Below, piece after piece: positions 62,367-64,000 of a stretch of DNA of 64,000 bases. The notes below the pieces were generated by a model. It searched no databases and was not told the DNA's origin. It worked only from the letters and a program-made list of their open reading frames with translations. Each line of letters opens with the position of its first letter. Positions within the stretch are counted from its first letter, which is position 1. The translations under genes and the position numbers were made by a program. The DNA is from Pseudochelatococcus lubricantis. GTDB taxonomy: Bacteria > Pseudomonadota > Alphaproteobacteria > Rhizobiales > Beijerinckiaceae. The stretch lies in the NCBI RefSeq assembly GCF_011762225.1, contig NZ_JAASQI010000006.1, positions 98,617 to 162,616 on the forward strand, written 5' to 3'.

Positions 62367-64000
62367 ATGAGAAAAGCAATTTCGAAATCGTGTTATTTTG
62401 GGAAGGCTGAAGATAACCGCTTGCGCAACGAAAGTGATGATAAGCTTCGCAAGCATGCATCGTTTGAACGCCTCTGGCAGAGCGCCCGGACACCCGATGC
62501 GGAAGCGGTGCGCAATGCCGCTGCAGACAATCCGATACTTCTCCCACAGCGCACGGTGCGGGTGGTCGAACACGCGCATGTGCGCCTTCTTGACGGTGCC
62601 AGACTTTTCCCCGCCGGTGGAGGGCAACCGGCGCATGACAAGAGCGTTCCCTATTATTCGGAGCGTTACGTCGCGACCGCCGGTAATTTTAACGGACAGG
62701 CCTATTTTAATGGCGGATCGAAGATGGCAGACTTGATCGCATGCCGTCATCTGGCTGTGCGCCTCATCGCGGAAGCGCGCGCAACCGCCAAGCTGCTGCC
62801 GCATCGGCTCTTTGGCAGCAAGGAACTTGTAGCGGAAAACGTCACGCGCGATACGGAAGCGGAATTCGAAAGAATGACGCAGGAAGCGTCTGCGAAACAT
62901 ATCGTCAGCAATGACAGGTTCGGACATCACCTGGCGACATTTTTCCGTGACATGCAGTCCGGGGAGAAGAAGCAATTCCTCATCTGTTCCGGCAACCACG
63001 CCATGGCCTTCGAGCTGCACAGGAAGCCGGGCAAGTCGGGCGGTCATGACGAGCACGTCGTGCGCTTTTTCGACCCCAACAGGACGGATGTCAAAATTCG
63101 CTGCCGGTTGGCCGATCCGGCCGGTTTCGAAAGCGATCAATATACGCTGCGTCATTTTATCGGCAGCGACGACTACGATCTTTACTTCGGCGCACGCGAG
63201 AAGGAGTCGATCCTGTTCGATTGCACGGACGCTGATCCGGTGCAGTCCAGGTTTGCAACGCTTGAAACGGCGTCGGAGCGCGGCGTTTCCGAAATACTGC
63301 TTCACCATCTGCTGAGTTCCGGGGGCGATCGGGCGGCTTTTGATGCTGTCCGGCAGAAAATAGCGGCGATTCCGGATGAGGCGGAGCGTCGCACTCTGCT
63401 GGAGGCCAGGAGTGCAGGCGGTGTGCCGGCGCTCTATATGCTGCTGCAGAATAACCTCGCTGCTTCGATCAAGGCCTATGGGGAGATGCTGAGCACGTTT
63501 GCCGGTGAGCCGGAAAAGCGCGCTGATTTTCTTCCCGGTTTGCTGAAAGCCAAGCGTGCAAACGGTTTGCCGGGCCTCCATATGGCGTTGCAGAATAATT
63601 GCGCTGCCGGGATCGGGGCGTTCACGGTGTTACTGGAGGGGCTCGACCTTACAGGGGAGGAACGTGCGTCTCTTCTTCCTGAGTTGTTGAAGGCCCGGGA
63701 TGCACGCGGCATCCCGGGACTGTTTATGGCCTTGCACAATAATAGAGCTGCCGTGATCGAGGCTTACGGGGGGTTGCTGGAGAGACTCGCCCTCACGCCG
63801 GGGGAGCGGGCAGAATTTCTGCATGCCCTGCTGGATGCCAGGAGTGCAGACGGTTTGCCGGGCCTCCATATCGCGTTGCAGAATAATCGCGCTGCCGCGA
63901 TCGAGGCTTACGGGGGGTTGCTGGAGAGACTCGCCCTCACGCCGGGGGAGCGGGCAGAATTTCTGCATGCCCTGCTGGATGCCAGGAGTGCAGACGGTTT
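62367..64000 (+). CDS. ShET2/EspL/OspD-like putative cysteine-protease effector, copy 2 (3' end outside window)
   Basis: Open to the end of the window, so at least 544 residues. GAGG lies 6 bases before ATG 62367. The N terminus differs from copy 1 and is shorter. From VRVVEHAHVRL onward the two align closely, with near-identical DNA in the protease core. The triad is Cys126 (ADLIACRHLAVRL), His211 (SGNHAMAFEL) and Asp236 (VVRFFDPNRTD), with the same 85- and 25-residue gaps. From residue 344, 48-residue repeats follow; four complete units and the start of a fifth are in the window. It probably arose from copy 1 or a common ancestor by tandem duplication. Same caveats on secretion and target. 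Confidence 0.8.
   Translation, partial: MRKAISKSCYFGKAEDNRLRNESDDKLRKHASFERLWQSARTPDAEAVRNAAADNPILLPQRTVRVVEHAHVRLLDGARLFPAGGGQPAHDKSVPYYSERYVATAGNFNGQAYFNGGSKMADLIACRHLAVRLIAEARATAKLLPHRLFGSKELVAENVTRDTEAEFERMTQEASAKHIVSNDRFGHHLATFFRDMQSGEKKQFLICSGNHAMAFELHRKPGKSGGHDEHVVRFFDPNRTDVKIRCRLADPAGFESDQYTLRHFIGSDDYDLYFGAREKESILFDCTDADPVQSRFATLETASERGVSEILLHHLLSSGGDRAAFDAVRQKIAAIPDEAERRTLLEARSAGGVPALYMLLQNNLAASIKAYGEMLSTFAGEPEKRADFLPGLLKAKRANGLPGLHMALQNNCAAGIGAFTVLLEGLDLTGEERASLLPELLKARDARGIPGLFMALHNNRAAVIEAYGGLLERLALTPGERAEFLHALLDARSADGLPGLHIALQNNRAAAIEAYGGLLERLALTPGERAEFLHALLDARSADG
63396..64000 (+). repeat. 144-bp tandem repeats in effector copy 2
   Basis: In-frame 144-bp units begin at 63396, 63540, 63684, 63828 and 63972. 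The stretch 63755-63856 is identical base for base to 63899-64000, so one unit was duplicated very recently. Confidence 0.92.

Noticed and set aside
1..64000. tRNA, rRNA or integrase marks of a genomic-island boundary
   Set aside because: None could be seen by eye; the effector genes may belong to an island, but no boundary is visible in the window.

Overview
The window reads as a chromosomal or large-replicon segment of a GC-rich alphaproteobacterium, most likely of the order Hyphomicrobiales (Rhizobiales). Pointers are a Rhizobium-type DctA, a DctB/DctD pair with sigma-54 promoters, a TetR/RND pump arranged like Brucella bepR-bepDE, and palindromic intergenic repeats of a kind common in that order. 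Genus cannot be fixed from sequence alone. No rRNA, tRNA, CRISPR array, insertion sequence or phage gene was seen.

Layout: 1-5.3 kb holds the end of an alpha/beta-hydrolase (nucleophile apparently lost) and a MexEF-type RND pump. 5.5-13.1 kb is a carbohydrate locus: an IclR regulator fused to an SMP-30-like domain, a perfect operator palindrome, a large protein of unknown family and a complete CUT1 ABC importer. 13.5-16.8 kb has an FUSC transporter, a Gph-type phosphatase and a DUF411 protein. 16.8-30.7 kb is a coherent C4-dicarboxylate/lactate region: AspT-type carrier, NAD-malic enzyme, DctD- and DctB-like regulators, a FrdB-FrdA-NuoF-like soluble redox complex, LldD and DctA. Four sigma-54 promoters in this region share paired upstream dyads (core CGG-N4-CCG, 32-33 bp apart), which indicates one regulon. 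30.8-37.7 kb carries LysR, an inositol-monophosphatase-family enzyme, an SDR, a GntR/FCD regulator and an RTX protein. 38.5-49.4 kb is a second catabolic locus: dipeptide-type ABC importer, a fragment of an FAD-linked oxidase, an acetylpolyamine-amidohydrolase-like enzyme, an N-carbamoyl-amino-acid-hydrolase-like enzyme, an OCD/mu-crystallin protein, LysR, RraA-like and RidA. 49.7-54.4 kb is a metal-type cluster: YqjI-like PadR regulator with two palindromes, TonB-dependent siderophore receptor and a YncE-like propeller protein. 54.5-59.9 kb is a TetR-controlled RND pump.

The right end (60.1-64.0 kb) holds two tandem paralogues that look like ShET2/EspL/OspD-family cysteine-protease effectors, each with a Cys-His-Asp triad in the EspL spacing followed by 48-residue repeats. 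The second runs off the window and contains an exact DNA duplication of one repeat unit. No type III secretion genes are visible.

The strongest candidates for something undescribed are the DctBD/sigma-54 regulon that ties a soluble NuoF-FrdA-FrdB-like complex to lactate and dicarboxylate use, and the tandem effector pair.
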